Assembly (NCBI GenBank): GCA_019752115.1
Contig: JAIEMN010000045.1
Span: forward strand, 1-64,000
Reading direction: 5' to 3'
DNA length: 64,000 bases
DNA from: Gemmatimonadaceae bacterium
GTDB taxonomy: Bacteria; Gemmatimonadota; Gemmatimonadetes; Gemmatimonadales; Gemmatimonadaceae
Shown here in pieces: positions 40,200 to 47,361 of this stretch; position 1 is the first letter of the stretch, and the number at the start of each line of letters is the position of its first letter. The notes beneath the pieces are model-generated. The model saw only the letters and a program-made list of their open reading frames with translations. It did no database searches and was not told the DNA's origin. The position numbers were made by a program, and so were the translations under genes.

Positions 40200-41764
40200 C
40201 GATGCGCGCGTCGGTCACAACCGTGCTGTGTGCGAGCGTGCTGGTTTCGGCCACGGCCGCTGCGCAGACACGGATTGACACGGTGGATGTCGTGATTGAG
40301 AACGGCACCGTGTACGACGGCCTGGGCGGCGCCGCGCGTCGCGTGGCGGTGGGGCTCCGTGGCGATCGCATCGCTTTCGTAGGCGCCGTGCCACGCGGGG
40401 CGGTGGTGAAGCAACGCCTCGACGCGACGGGCTTCATCGTGAGCCCGGGGTTCATCGATCCGCACACGCACATCTACGAGGGGTTGCCACGCGTCAGTGA
40501 AGAGCGCCGCAAGAACGCGGCGTATCTCCTGCAGGGCGTCACGACGGTCACGATCGGGCCGGATGGCCGCGGCCCGTGGGATGTGGCGCGCGTGCTCAGC
40601 GAAGGCGAGCAGCTCGGACTGGGCACCAACGCCTATGCGACGGTGGGTTTCGGCACCGTGCGCACGACGGTGATGAAGCAGAGCTCCGCGCCGGCGACGC
40701 CGGCGCAGGTCGATTCGATGCGTGCGCTGATTACCAAGGCCATGCGCGAAGGGGCCTACGGCGTGGGTTCCGGGCTGTTCTACGATCCGCAGTCGTTCGC
40801 CACCACCGAGGAAGTCATCAAAGTCGTGAGCGCCGCCAAACCCTTTGGCGGCGTCTACGACACGCATCAGCGCGACGAAAGCAGCTACACGATCGGTCTG
40901 CTCAACTCCGTGCGGGAGACGATTCGCATCGGGTGCGAATCCGGGCTCACGGCCAATGTCGGGCACATCAAGACGCTCGGCGTGGATGTGTGGGGGAAGG
41001 CCGACAGCGTGCTGGCCATCATGGACTCCGCCCGCACCAGCGGCTGCAAAGTTACCGGCGATCAGTATCCCTGGACGGCGAGCGGAACCGGCCTGAGTGC
41101 CGCGCTCATGCCGCGCTGGGTGCAGGCCGGTGGCCGCGACAGCATGATGCTGCGCCTGGCGGATCCGGCGCTCAAGGCGAAGACGCTGGTGGAGATGCGC
41201 GACAACCTGCGCCGCCGCGGCGGCGACAGCACCCTGCTGCTCGTGGGTGGCCGTCAGTATGTGGGGCAGACACTCAAGCAGGTCGCCCTCGCGCGCAACC
41301 TGCCGCCGGCGGAAACGGCCCTGCAGCTCATCATCGAAGGGCAGGACATGAGTGTCGCCAGCTTCAACATGAGCGAACCGGACATCGAGACGTTCATGAA
41401 GAATCCATGGGTCATGACGAGCTCCGACGGCTCCGGTGGCCATCCGCGCATGTATGCCACGTACCCGCGGAAGATTCGCAACTACGTGCTCGACAAGCCG
41501 GTGATCACCATGCAACGCATGATCCAGGCGTCGAGCGCCCAGGTCGCCGAGACCTATGGTATTGCCGATCGCGGGGTGCTGCGCGCCGGCGCGTTCGCGG
41601 ATGTGATCGTGTTCGATCCCAAGACGATCCGCGCCGTGGCGACCTATGTGGAGCCCACGAAGCTTTCCGAAGGCATGGTGCACGTCTTCGTGAACGGGGT
41701 CGCGGCGGTGCGCGATCGGGCGCTCACGGGGGCCACCGCGGGGCGCGGGCTTCGGCGGCGGTGA
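40196..41764 (+). CDS. Exported N-acyl-D-amino-acid deacylase-like amidohydrolase
   Basis: The 522 residues have a signal peptide (about 1-23, SATAAAQ). The amidohydrolase barrel has IVSPGFIDPHTHIYEG (metal-binding HTH), GVTTVTIGPDGRG, TANVGHIKTLGVDVWGKAD, GDQYPWTASGTGLSAALMPR and SSDGSGGHPRMYATYPRKIR, which match D-aminoacylases. It probably cleaves N-acyl-D-amino acids outside the cytoplasm. It is coupled to the cyclodeaminase-like gene. ATG at 40202 is an alternative start. Confidence 0.9.
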   Translation: MTMRASVTTVLCASVLVSATAAAQTRIDTVDVVIENGTVYDGLGGAARRVAVGLRGDRIAFVGAVPRGAVVKQRLDATGFIVSPGFIDPHTHIYEGLPRVSEERRKNAAYLLQGVTTVTIGPDGRGPWDVARVLSEGEQLGLGTNAYATVGFGTVRTTVMKQSSAPATPAQVDSMRALITKAMREGAYGVGSGLFYDPQSFATTEEVIKVVSAAKPFGGVYDTHQRDESSYTIGLLNSVRETIRIGCESGLTANVGHIKTLGVDVWGKADSVLAIMDSARTSGCKVTGDQYPWTASGTGLSAALMPRWVQAGGRDSMMLRLADPALKAKTLVEMRDNLRRRGGDSTLLLVGGRQYVGQTLKQVALARNLPPAETALQLIIEGQDMSVASFNMSEPDIETFMKNPWVMTSSDGSGGHPRMYATYPRKIRNYVLDKPVITMQRMIQASSAQVAETYGIADRGVLRAGAFADVIVFDPKTIRAVATYVEPTKLSEGMVHVFVNGVAAVRDRALTGATAGRGLRRR

Positions 41765-41797
41765 GAGGCTCGGTGGTCGCCGGCGCCGGCGCTTTCT

Positions 41798-41922
41798 TGA
41801 ACTGATCGCACAGAGCTCACAGAGCCACAGAGAACACAGCGGCGCGCTCCGGATGGCTTCGAAGTGCGCCGCCGCTTCACATGTGGCTCTGTGTGCTCTG
41901 TGTACTCTGTGCGATCAGTTCA
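41798..41922. repeat. CACAGAG-type inverted repeat, copy 2 (convergent gap)
   Basis: Perfect 18-bp ends (TGAACTGATCGCACAGAG and complement) enclose arms of repeated CACAGAG words and a GC-rich centre (GGCGCGCTCC...). It occupies the gap between the D-aminoacylase-like and copper monooxygenase genes and shares its word set with 37864-37967. Confidence 0.9.
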
Positions 41923-41961
41923 GCGTGCTGGCCGCCGACTCGGCGCTATCGAAACAGGCGA

Positions 41962-43317
41962 TCAGTACGCGTACCCGAAGATGATATTCATCTCGTCCGT
42001 CGACAGCAGCCCGAAGCCCACGGCGGTGTCGCGGACGTTGTTGTACGTCACCACCGAGACCAGCGCATCACCCACGTCCAGCACCAGCGGCGTGGCGAAG
42101 TTGATGAACGCCGGGTGCTCCCAGTCGGTGTTCACGTAGACGCTCGTTTCGGTACCGTTGGCGCGGCGCACGAGAATCTCGTAGCGCTCGCCGAGTGCGT
42201 GCATGTGCGAGGTGAGGCCCAGCACCGTGGTACGCACAGACGTCGGGAAGACGGTGCGGATGGTCGTCCGCGTTTTCGCCGGGAGCGTGAAGCTCGTGTT
42301 GGCGAGATTGAGCGATCGCGCAACCTTCTGCACCTGGGCGAGCGGCGTCGTGTACAGATTGGCCATCGCCTGCCCGGGGAGCGGCGCGGGCGAGCGGTTC
42401 ACGTAGTGCACGTTGAAATCGAGCGCCGCGTTCGCCGGGAGCTTGAGGGCGACGCCGGCGGGGAAGGTGTAGTCAAAGTCCTGCGTCATGGCCCCGGCGA
42501 AGAACACGTGGCAGGCCATGGGGAGCATGTTGACCAGATTCATCGTGCCGTCGGCATTGCGGATGTCGCGCACGACATCGGGAACCGGGCGCGTGTTGCA
42601 CGGGAACGCGGTCTTCGAGTCGTCGAACGTGTAGAGCAGCAGGTGATGGCTGCCCGGGCGCATGCGCGACTGGATGCGGGTGACGTAGAGGTCACTCGCG
42701 TTGCCGAGCCGACGGTACAGGAAGAGCTCGCGCTCCATCGTGGGCGAGACGGCAAAGCTGTCCACCGTGAGCTGCAGGCCGGTGCCCGCCGCCGGGGCGG
42801 TGAGCGGCGTGAAGCTCGCGGTCTGCGTGCGGGAGTCGAGGAGCACCGTGGTGTCCACGACATTGCCGGTGCGCGGGGCGCCGGCTTCGATCCAGCGGCG
42901 CACGAACTCGAGCTGCCCCGACGACAGCCCGGTCGTGGTGCCCATCGGCATCAGGTTGCCGTAGTCGCGGCTGTGATGCCCGGGAATCCAGGCGAGCTTG
43001 TGAAAGAGCAACGAGCTATCGGCGCGGAAAGGCTTCACGCGCTGCACGCCATCGGCCTTGGCAATGGCCTGTACCGAGTTCACCCCCACCAACTGCTGGT
43101 ACGACGAGTCGGCGGTCAGGACCAGCTGCGAGGTTTTTGCGTCGGTCGTGCCGGTCTTGTGGCAGCTCGCGCACTGCGGCGTGAGTATGTCGCGCTGAAT
43201 ACGGGCAAAGGAGCCGTCAGGCAGCGACGTGCCATTGGAGGTGCTGGCGGTGTCTGATCCCCCGCAGGCGGCCAGAAGCGCGGTACCGCTGGCGAGCATA
43301 ATGAATCGGCGAAGCAC
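41962..43317 (-). CDS. Lipoprotein fusing cytochrome c motif to copper type II monooxygenase
   Basis: The GTG start at 43317 is set by a strong GGAGGAG seven bases upstream. The 451-residue product has a lipobox (ALLAAC, Cys18), a heme c site CASCH (49-53) with MPMG as possible Met ligand, and then a peptidylglycine-monooxygenase-like pair of domains. RPGSHHLLLYTF supplies one copper site and LTSHMHALGERYE the other. The C-terminal region is beta-rich. It probably hydroxylates an unknown substrate in the periplasm with electrons passed through the heme. It is convergent with the D-aminoacylase-like gene. Confidence 0.85.
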   Translation of the reverse strand: MLRRFIMLASGTALLAACGGSDTASTSNGTSLPDGSFARIQRDILTPQCASCHKTGTTDAKTSQLVLTADSSYQQLVGVNSVQAIAKADGVQRVKPFRADSSLLFHKLAWIPGHHSRDYGNLMPMGTTTGLSSGQLEFVRRWIEAGAPRTGNVVDTTVLLDSRTQTASFTPLTAPAAGTGLQLTVDSFAVSPTMERELFLYRRLGNASDLYVTRIQSRMRPGSHHLLLYTFDDSKTAFPCNTRPVPDVVRDIRNADGTMNLVNMLPMACHVFFAGAMTQDFDYTFPAGVALKLPANAALDFNVHYVNRSPAPLPGQAMANLYTTPLAQVQKVARSLNLANTSFTLPAKTRTTIRTVFPTSVRTTVLGLTSHMHALGERYEILVRRANGTETSVYVNTDWEHPAFINFATPLVLDVGDALVSVVTYNNVRDTAVGFGLLSTDEMNIIFGYAY

Positions 43318-43354
43318 GAGATCTCCTCCGAGAAAAAGTCGGCCGCGGATTTCG

Positions 43355-43404
43355 CGGAAACGCACGGTTCCTTCCCCTCGTGCGGAAGGAACCGTGCGTT
43401 TCCG
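43355..43404 (-). terminator. Perfect 21-bp stem hairpin after transketolase
   Basis: CGGAAACGCACGGTTCCTTC begins the left arm (43355-43375), which pairs perfectly with 43384-43404 around an 8-base loop. It lies 20 bases downstream of the transketolase stop and 37 bases upstream of the monooxygenase GTG. There is no T-run, so it could be a terminator, an RNA-processing site or an attenuator for the downstream gene. Confidence 0.75.
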
Positions 43405-43424
43405 TGGTCTCTGTGGCAGGAAAC

Positions 43425-45437
43425 TCAGGTGAGCACACCCCGCGCCGCCTCGGTCACGCGCGCGGCGGTGATGCCGAACTTGTCGTACAGCACCGGCGCC
43501 GGTGCGCTCGCGCCGAACGTCTCGATGCCCACGATGGCGCCCGTGTCGCCGACCCAGCGGTACCAGCTCGCCGGATGCGCGGCTTCGACCGCCACGCGCG
43601 GCACACCGGCCGGCAGAATGCTCGCACGATATTCGGCCGACTGCTGCGCGAAGAGCTCGAGGCTCGGGCAGCTCACGACCCGCGCCTTCACCCCGTCCGC
43701 GGCCAACGTGTCGCGCGCCTTGAGGGCGATCTCCACTTCCGAGCCACTCGCCAGCAGCACCACCTGCGGCGCGCCCTCATCGGCCACGACGTACGCGCCC
43801 TTGGCCACCCCCGCCTTCGCGCGCGCGGGTTCGCCGAAGTACGCCACCTTCTGGCGCGTCAGCACGAGCGCCACCGGGCCCGTCTTGTGCGCGATGGCGA
43901 TGCGCCACGCTTCGCTCACTTCGTCGGCATCCGCCGGCCGCAGGACGAGCAGGTTGGGGATGCAGCGCAGCGCCGCGAGATGTTCGATGGGCTGGTGCGT
44001 CGGGCCATCTTCGCCCAGACCGATCGAGTCGTGCGTGAAGACGTAGATCGCCTGCACGTTCATCAGGCCGGCCAGGCGGATCGCCGGGCGCATGTAGTCG
44101 CTGAACACGAGGAACGTGCCGCCGTACGGAATCACGCCGCCGTGCAGCCCCATGCCGTTCATGATCGCGCCCATCGCGTGCTCGCGAATGCCGAACGTGA
44201 AGTTGCGCGCGCCCGGCTCGGCGGCCGAGAAGATCGGCGCACCCTTCACCATCGTCAGGTTCGAGCCGGCGAGGTCGGCGCTACCGCCGATGAGCTCCGG
44301 GATCGCCGGGGCGATGGCGTTGAGGACCACACCGCTCGCCGCGCGTGTCGCGACGGCGCCGCTCTTGGCGTCGAACGTCGGAAACGCGCCATCGATCGCC
44401 GCCGGCAGCTCGCCATGCATACGCCGCTGGAACTCGGCGGCGAGGTCGGGATGCGCCGCCTTGTAGGCGTCGAAGCGCGCATGCCAGTCGCTGTGTGCCG
44501 CCGCGCGCGTGGCCACCGCGCCGGCCCAGTGCTCCCGCACGCCGTCGGGAATGAAGAACGGCTCGCTCGACGGCCAGCCATAGGCCGCCTTCGTCAGCGC
44601 GATCTCATCCTTGCCCAGCGGTTCGCCGTGCGCCTTGGACGTATCCTGACGGTTGGGCGAGCCGAAGCCGATGTGCGTCTTCGTGATGATCATCGTGGGC
44701 CGCGCGGTCTCCGCCTTGGCGGCGGCGACGGCGGCGTCGATCTGCGCGAGATCATTCACATCGCTGATGTGCAGCACCTGCCAGCCGTAGCTCTCGAAGC
44801 GCTTGGCCGCGTCATCGCTGCAGGTGAGTGCCGTGCTGCCGTCGATCGTGATGCCGTTATCATCAAAGAAGCCGATCAGCTTGCCCAGCTTCAGGTGGCC
44901 GGCGTAGCTCGCCGCTTCGTGCGAGATGCCTTCCATGAGGCAGCCGTCGCCGGCCACGAAGTACGTGTAGTGATCGACGATCGTATGTCCGGGGCGATTG
45001 AAGGTCGCCGCGAGGTTCGCCTCCGCGATCGCGAAGCCCATCGCGTTCGCGACGCCCTGGCCGAGGGGACCGGTGGTCGTCTCCACGCCCTTGGTGTGGT
45101 GCACTTCCGGGTGCCCGGGCGTGAGGCTGCCCCACTGGCGGAACGCCTTGATCTGCTCGAGGGGCAGGTCGTACCCGGCGAGGTGCAGCGTGCCATACAG
45201 CAGCATCGAGGCGTGGCCGACCGAGAGCACAAAGCGGTCGCGATCGACCCACCCCGGGGCCTGCGGATCGTGGCGGAGATGCTTGGTATAAAGGGCGTAC
45301 GCGAGGGGGGCGAGCGCCATCGGCGTGCCGGGATGCCCCGACTCGGCGGCCTGGACCGCGTCCATGGCCAGCGTACGAACCGTATCAATCGCCAGACGCG
45401 TGACGTCGGGCGAGGAAGTGACAGAAGAAGCGGACAC
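43425..45437 (-). CDS. tkt: Transketolase
   Basis: The 670-residue protein spans the full transketolase length. The thiamine-diphosphate domain shows ESGHPGTPMALAPLAYALYT, TTGPLGQGVANAMGFAIAEA, and GDGCLMEGISHEAASYAGHL with the metal-binding Asn in FFDDNGITIDG. The central domain has GGSADLAGSNLT, FGIREHAMGAIMNGM and THDSIGLGEDGPTHQPIEHL. It moves two-carbon units in the pentose phosphate pathway. The GTG start is preceded by AGGGAG. It is a single complete gene with no phosphatase or epimerase beside it. Confidence 0.97.
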   Translation of the reverse strand: MSASSVTSSPDVTRLAIDTVRTLAMDAVQAAESGHPGTPMALAPLAYALYTKHLRHDPQAPGWVDRDRFVLSVGHASMLLYGTLHLAGYDLPLEQIKAFRQWGSLTPGHPEVHHTKGVETTTGPLGQGVANAMGFAIAEANLAATFNRPGHTIVDHYTYFVAGDGCLMEGISHEAASYAGHLKLGKLIGFFDDNGITIDGSTALTCSDDAAKRFESYGWQVLHISDVNDLAQIDAAVAAAKAETARPTMIITKTHIGFGSPNRQDTSKAHGEPLGKDEIALTKAAYGWPSSEPFFIPDGVREHWAGAVATRAAAHSDWHARFDAYKAAHPDLAAEFQRRMHGELPAAIDGAFPTFDAKSGAVATRAASGVVLNAIAPAIPELIGGSADLAGSNLTMVKGAPIFSAAEPGARNFTFGIREHAMGAIMNGMGLHGGVIPYGGTFLVFSDYMRPAIRLAGLMNVQAIYVFTHDSIGLGEDGPTHQPIEHLAALRCIPNLLVLRPADADEVSEAWRIAIAHKTGPVALVLTRQKVAYFGEPARAKAGVAKGAYVVADEGAPQVVLLASGSEVEIALKARDTLAADGVKARVVSCPSLELFAQQSAEYRASILPAGVPRVAVEAAHPASWYRWVGDTGAIVGIETFGASAPAPVLYDKFGITAARVTEAARGVLT

Positions 45438-45460
45438 GCAGGGGCTCCCTAGAGCGCAGG

Positions 45461-45500
45461 TCAGGGCCGGGCGCGCCGCTGTGGCGCGCCACAGCCCTGA
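45461..45500 (-). terminator. Hairpin between DinB and transketolase genes
   Basis: TCAGGGCCGGGCGCGCC pairs with GGCGCGCCACAGCCCTGA across a GCTGT loop, with one bulge. It lies between two minus-strand genes, so it may terminate the AlaX-DinB transcript or sit in the transketolase leader. Confidence 0.55.
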
Positions 45501-45558
45501 AATCTACTCACTCCGGGGGCGCGGTGGCGGCCCGGTTTCGCCGCGTGAGCGGCCTCGG

Positions 45559-46110
45559 CTACGCCCCGGCGAGGTACTTCTCGCGGGTCAGCGTCAGATG
45601 GTGGGCCATGTGCCCGGCCAGCATCCAGATCAGCGCCCGTGCGGTGACGGGGTGATTGCTGGAGATGCCGCTTTGGGCCACCGCGGTGTCATCGAGCGAT
45701 CGGACCAGCGCCAACGTGGCCGCGCGCACCGCCTCGATTTCGTTGAGCACATCGGCGAGCGAGCGCCGCTCGGCGCGACTTTCCGGCACCCAATCATCCT
45801 GCTCGAAGCCCGGCAGCGGCGTGCGGTCGCCGCGCGCGATGCGCAGCAGACGATACGCGAACACGCGCTCGGTGTCCGCGACGTGCACCAGCGACTCCGC
45901 GAGTGTCCACTTGCCGGGGGCATAGCGATACGTGCCGAGCGATGGATCGGCCGCGCCGAGCAGGGCGCGCCATTCGGCGGGCTGTGCGGCGAGCAGGGCT
46001 ACGACATCATCAGTGCCCCGCGCGGCCAACGCGGCGGCTGTGGCGTTCACATACGTGATGGCGTACGGGGCATGTTCACCCGCACCGGGCCGAGGGATGG
46101 AGAGTGCCAT
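45559..46110 (-). CDS. DinB-like domain protein
   Basis: The 183-residue protein is a DinB four-helix bundle. Putative metal-binding histidines lie in LAESLVHVADTERVFAYRLL and LAGHMAHHLTLTREKY, and SGISSNHPVTARALIWM precedes the last helix. DinB proteins are often thiol transferases or stress proteins; the specific role is unknown. It starts nine bases after alaX, and its TAGATT hexamer overlaps the alaX stop, six bases from the ATG. Confidence 0.88.
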   Translation of the reverse strand: MALSIPRPGAGEHAPYAITYVNATAAALAARGTDDVVALLAAQPAEWRALLGAADPSLGTYRYAPGKWTLAESLVHVADTERVFAYRLLRIARGDRTPLPGFEQDDWVPESRAERRSLADVLNEIEAVRAATLALVRSLDDTAVAQSGISSNHPVTARALIWMLAGHMAHHLTLTREKYLAGA

Positions 46111-46116
46111 GCTCGC

Positions 46117-46122
46117 AATCTA
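46117..46122 (-). promoter_or_regulatory. Possible leaderless -10 element for the DinB gene
   Basis: TAGATT on the minus strand, six bases before the ATG at 46110. It overlaps the stop codon of the upstream alaX gene. Confidence 0.4.
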
Positions 46123-47295
46123 TTCGCGAAACCCGAGCGTGGTGCGCACCGCCTCCAGCGCTTCGGCCGACGGCACTGAGCCCTGCGCGAGGCGGGGCGA
46201 TCCGCCACCGCGTCCGCCATGCGCGTGCAGCGCGGCACGCAGCGTCTGTCCCGCGTCGACGGTCGTATCGGCCGCGGTGCCGAACAGCAGCGCGAAGGTG
46301 CCGGGCTGCGTGACGAGCACCGTACACGCGCCAAGCGCTACCAGCTGCTGCACGAGCGGTTCCATGTCCTTCACCGGACCCGTCGACGACACCGCGATGC
46401 GACGCATGCCGTCGGCATCGACGGGTGCGGCGCGCCACAGGGCGTCGGCCTCGAACCCCGCGAGCTGCAGCAGCAGCTTGCGCCGCTCCCGCTCCAGCTC
46501 GAGCACGCGGGCCTGCTGGGCTTCGACGAGGGCGGGCAGGTCGCTCGGCGCGGCTGATAGCGGGCGGGCACTGCGCGTGAGCAGCTCGGCGTCGAGTCGC
46601 GCACGGGCCACCGCGCGATGGCCACAGACGAACTCGATGCGCATCTGGCCTTTGGTCTTCTCGGTGCGTCGCAGCAGCAGCGCACCGATCTCAGCCGTGC
46701 GCGACACATGGGTGCCGCCGCAGGCGCTGCGGTCGAGCCCTTCGATGGTCACAATGCGGAGCTCACCGTCGCGATCGCTGGCCTTGCGCAGCCCTTCAGC
46801 AGTGGCGGCGTCCTCGTAGCTGATCGTGATGGGGCGGTTCTCCACGACGAGGGCGTTCGCGCGCCGCTCAAGATCGGGCAGCAGTGTGGCCGGAATGTCC
46901 GCCGCCGCAACGTCGAGCGTGGAGGTTTCGTCGCCGAAGTGCACACTCACCGTGGGCCAGCCGTACGCATCGTGCAGCAGGGCCGACAGGAGGTGCTGCC
47001 CACTGTGCTGCTGCATGTGATCGTAGCGCCGGGCCGCGTCGATCTGTCCCACGACCATCGCGCCCACCGGCAGCCCGATGGGTTCGGCGAGGTGATGCGC
47101 AATGCGCGCCTCTTCATCCACCACGTCGGTGATCGCCATGTCCGCCAGCGTGCCCAGGTCGTGCGGCTGCCCCCCGGACGTGGGGTAGAAGGCCGTGCGA
47201 TCCAGATAGACCACGCGACCCCCGTCGGCGAGCGCCGTGATCGTGGCGCTGAAGCGGAGCAGAGCGGCGTCGTTGTAATAGAGGCGATCGGTCAC
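46120..47295 (-). CDS. alaX: Alanyl-tRNA editing protein, AlaX long form
   Basis: The 391-residue protein resembles the editing and C-terminal parts of alanyl-tRNA synthetase. It shows DRTAFYPTSGGQPHDLGTLA, the zinc site in MQQHSGQHLLSALL and ACGGTHVSRTAEIG, and a DHHA1-type C-terminus (VTQPGTFALLFG, LHAHGGRGGGSPRLAQG). There is no aminoacylation domain. It hydrolyses mischarged Ser- or Gly-tRNA(Ala). The only sensible start is GTG at 47295. It is divergent from the S41-like lipoprotein gene. Confidence 0.9.
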   Translation of the reverse strand: MTDRLYYNDAALLRFSATITALADGGRVVYLDRTAFYPTSGGQPHDLGTLADMAITDVVDEEARIAHHLAEPIGLPVGAMVVGQIDAARRYDHMQQHSGQHLLSALLHDAYGWPTVSVHFGDETSTLDVAAADIPATLLPDLERRANALVVENRPITISYEDAATAEGLRKASDRDGELRIVTIEGLDRSACGGTHVSRTAEIGALLLRRTEKTKGQMRIEFVCGHRAVARARLDAELLTRSARPLSAAPSDLPALVEAQQARVLELERERRKLLLQLAGFEADALWRAAPVDADGMRRIAVSSTGPVKDMEPLVQQLVALGACTVLVTQPGTFALLFGTAADTTVDAGQTLRAALHAHGGRGGGSPRLAQGSVPSAEALEAVRTTLGFRE

Positions 47296-47348
47296 GGCAG
47301 GGAGGGCATGCGGCCACGGGTGGAGCTTCGCACACCGGGCGGCGTGCG

Positions 47349-47354
47349 TATCTT
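47349..47354 (+). promoter_or_regulatory. Possible leaderless -10 element for the S41-like gene
   Basis: TATCTT, seven bases before the ATG at 47362. GGGGA in between could alternatively serve as a ribosome site. Confidence 0.4.
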
Positions 47355-47361
47355 GGGGAAT

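Noticed and set aside
43380-45452. 690-residue plus-strand open frame opposite transketolase
   Set aside because: It is Arg/His-rich without motifs, while the opposite strand encodes a complete transketolase.
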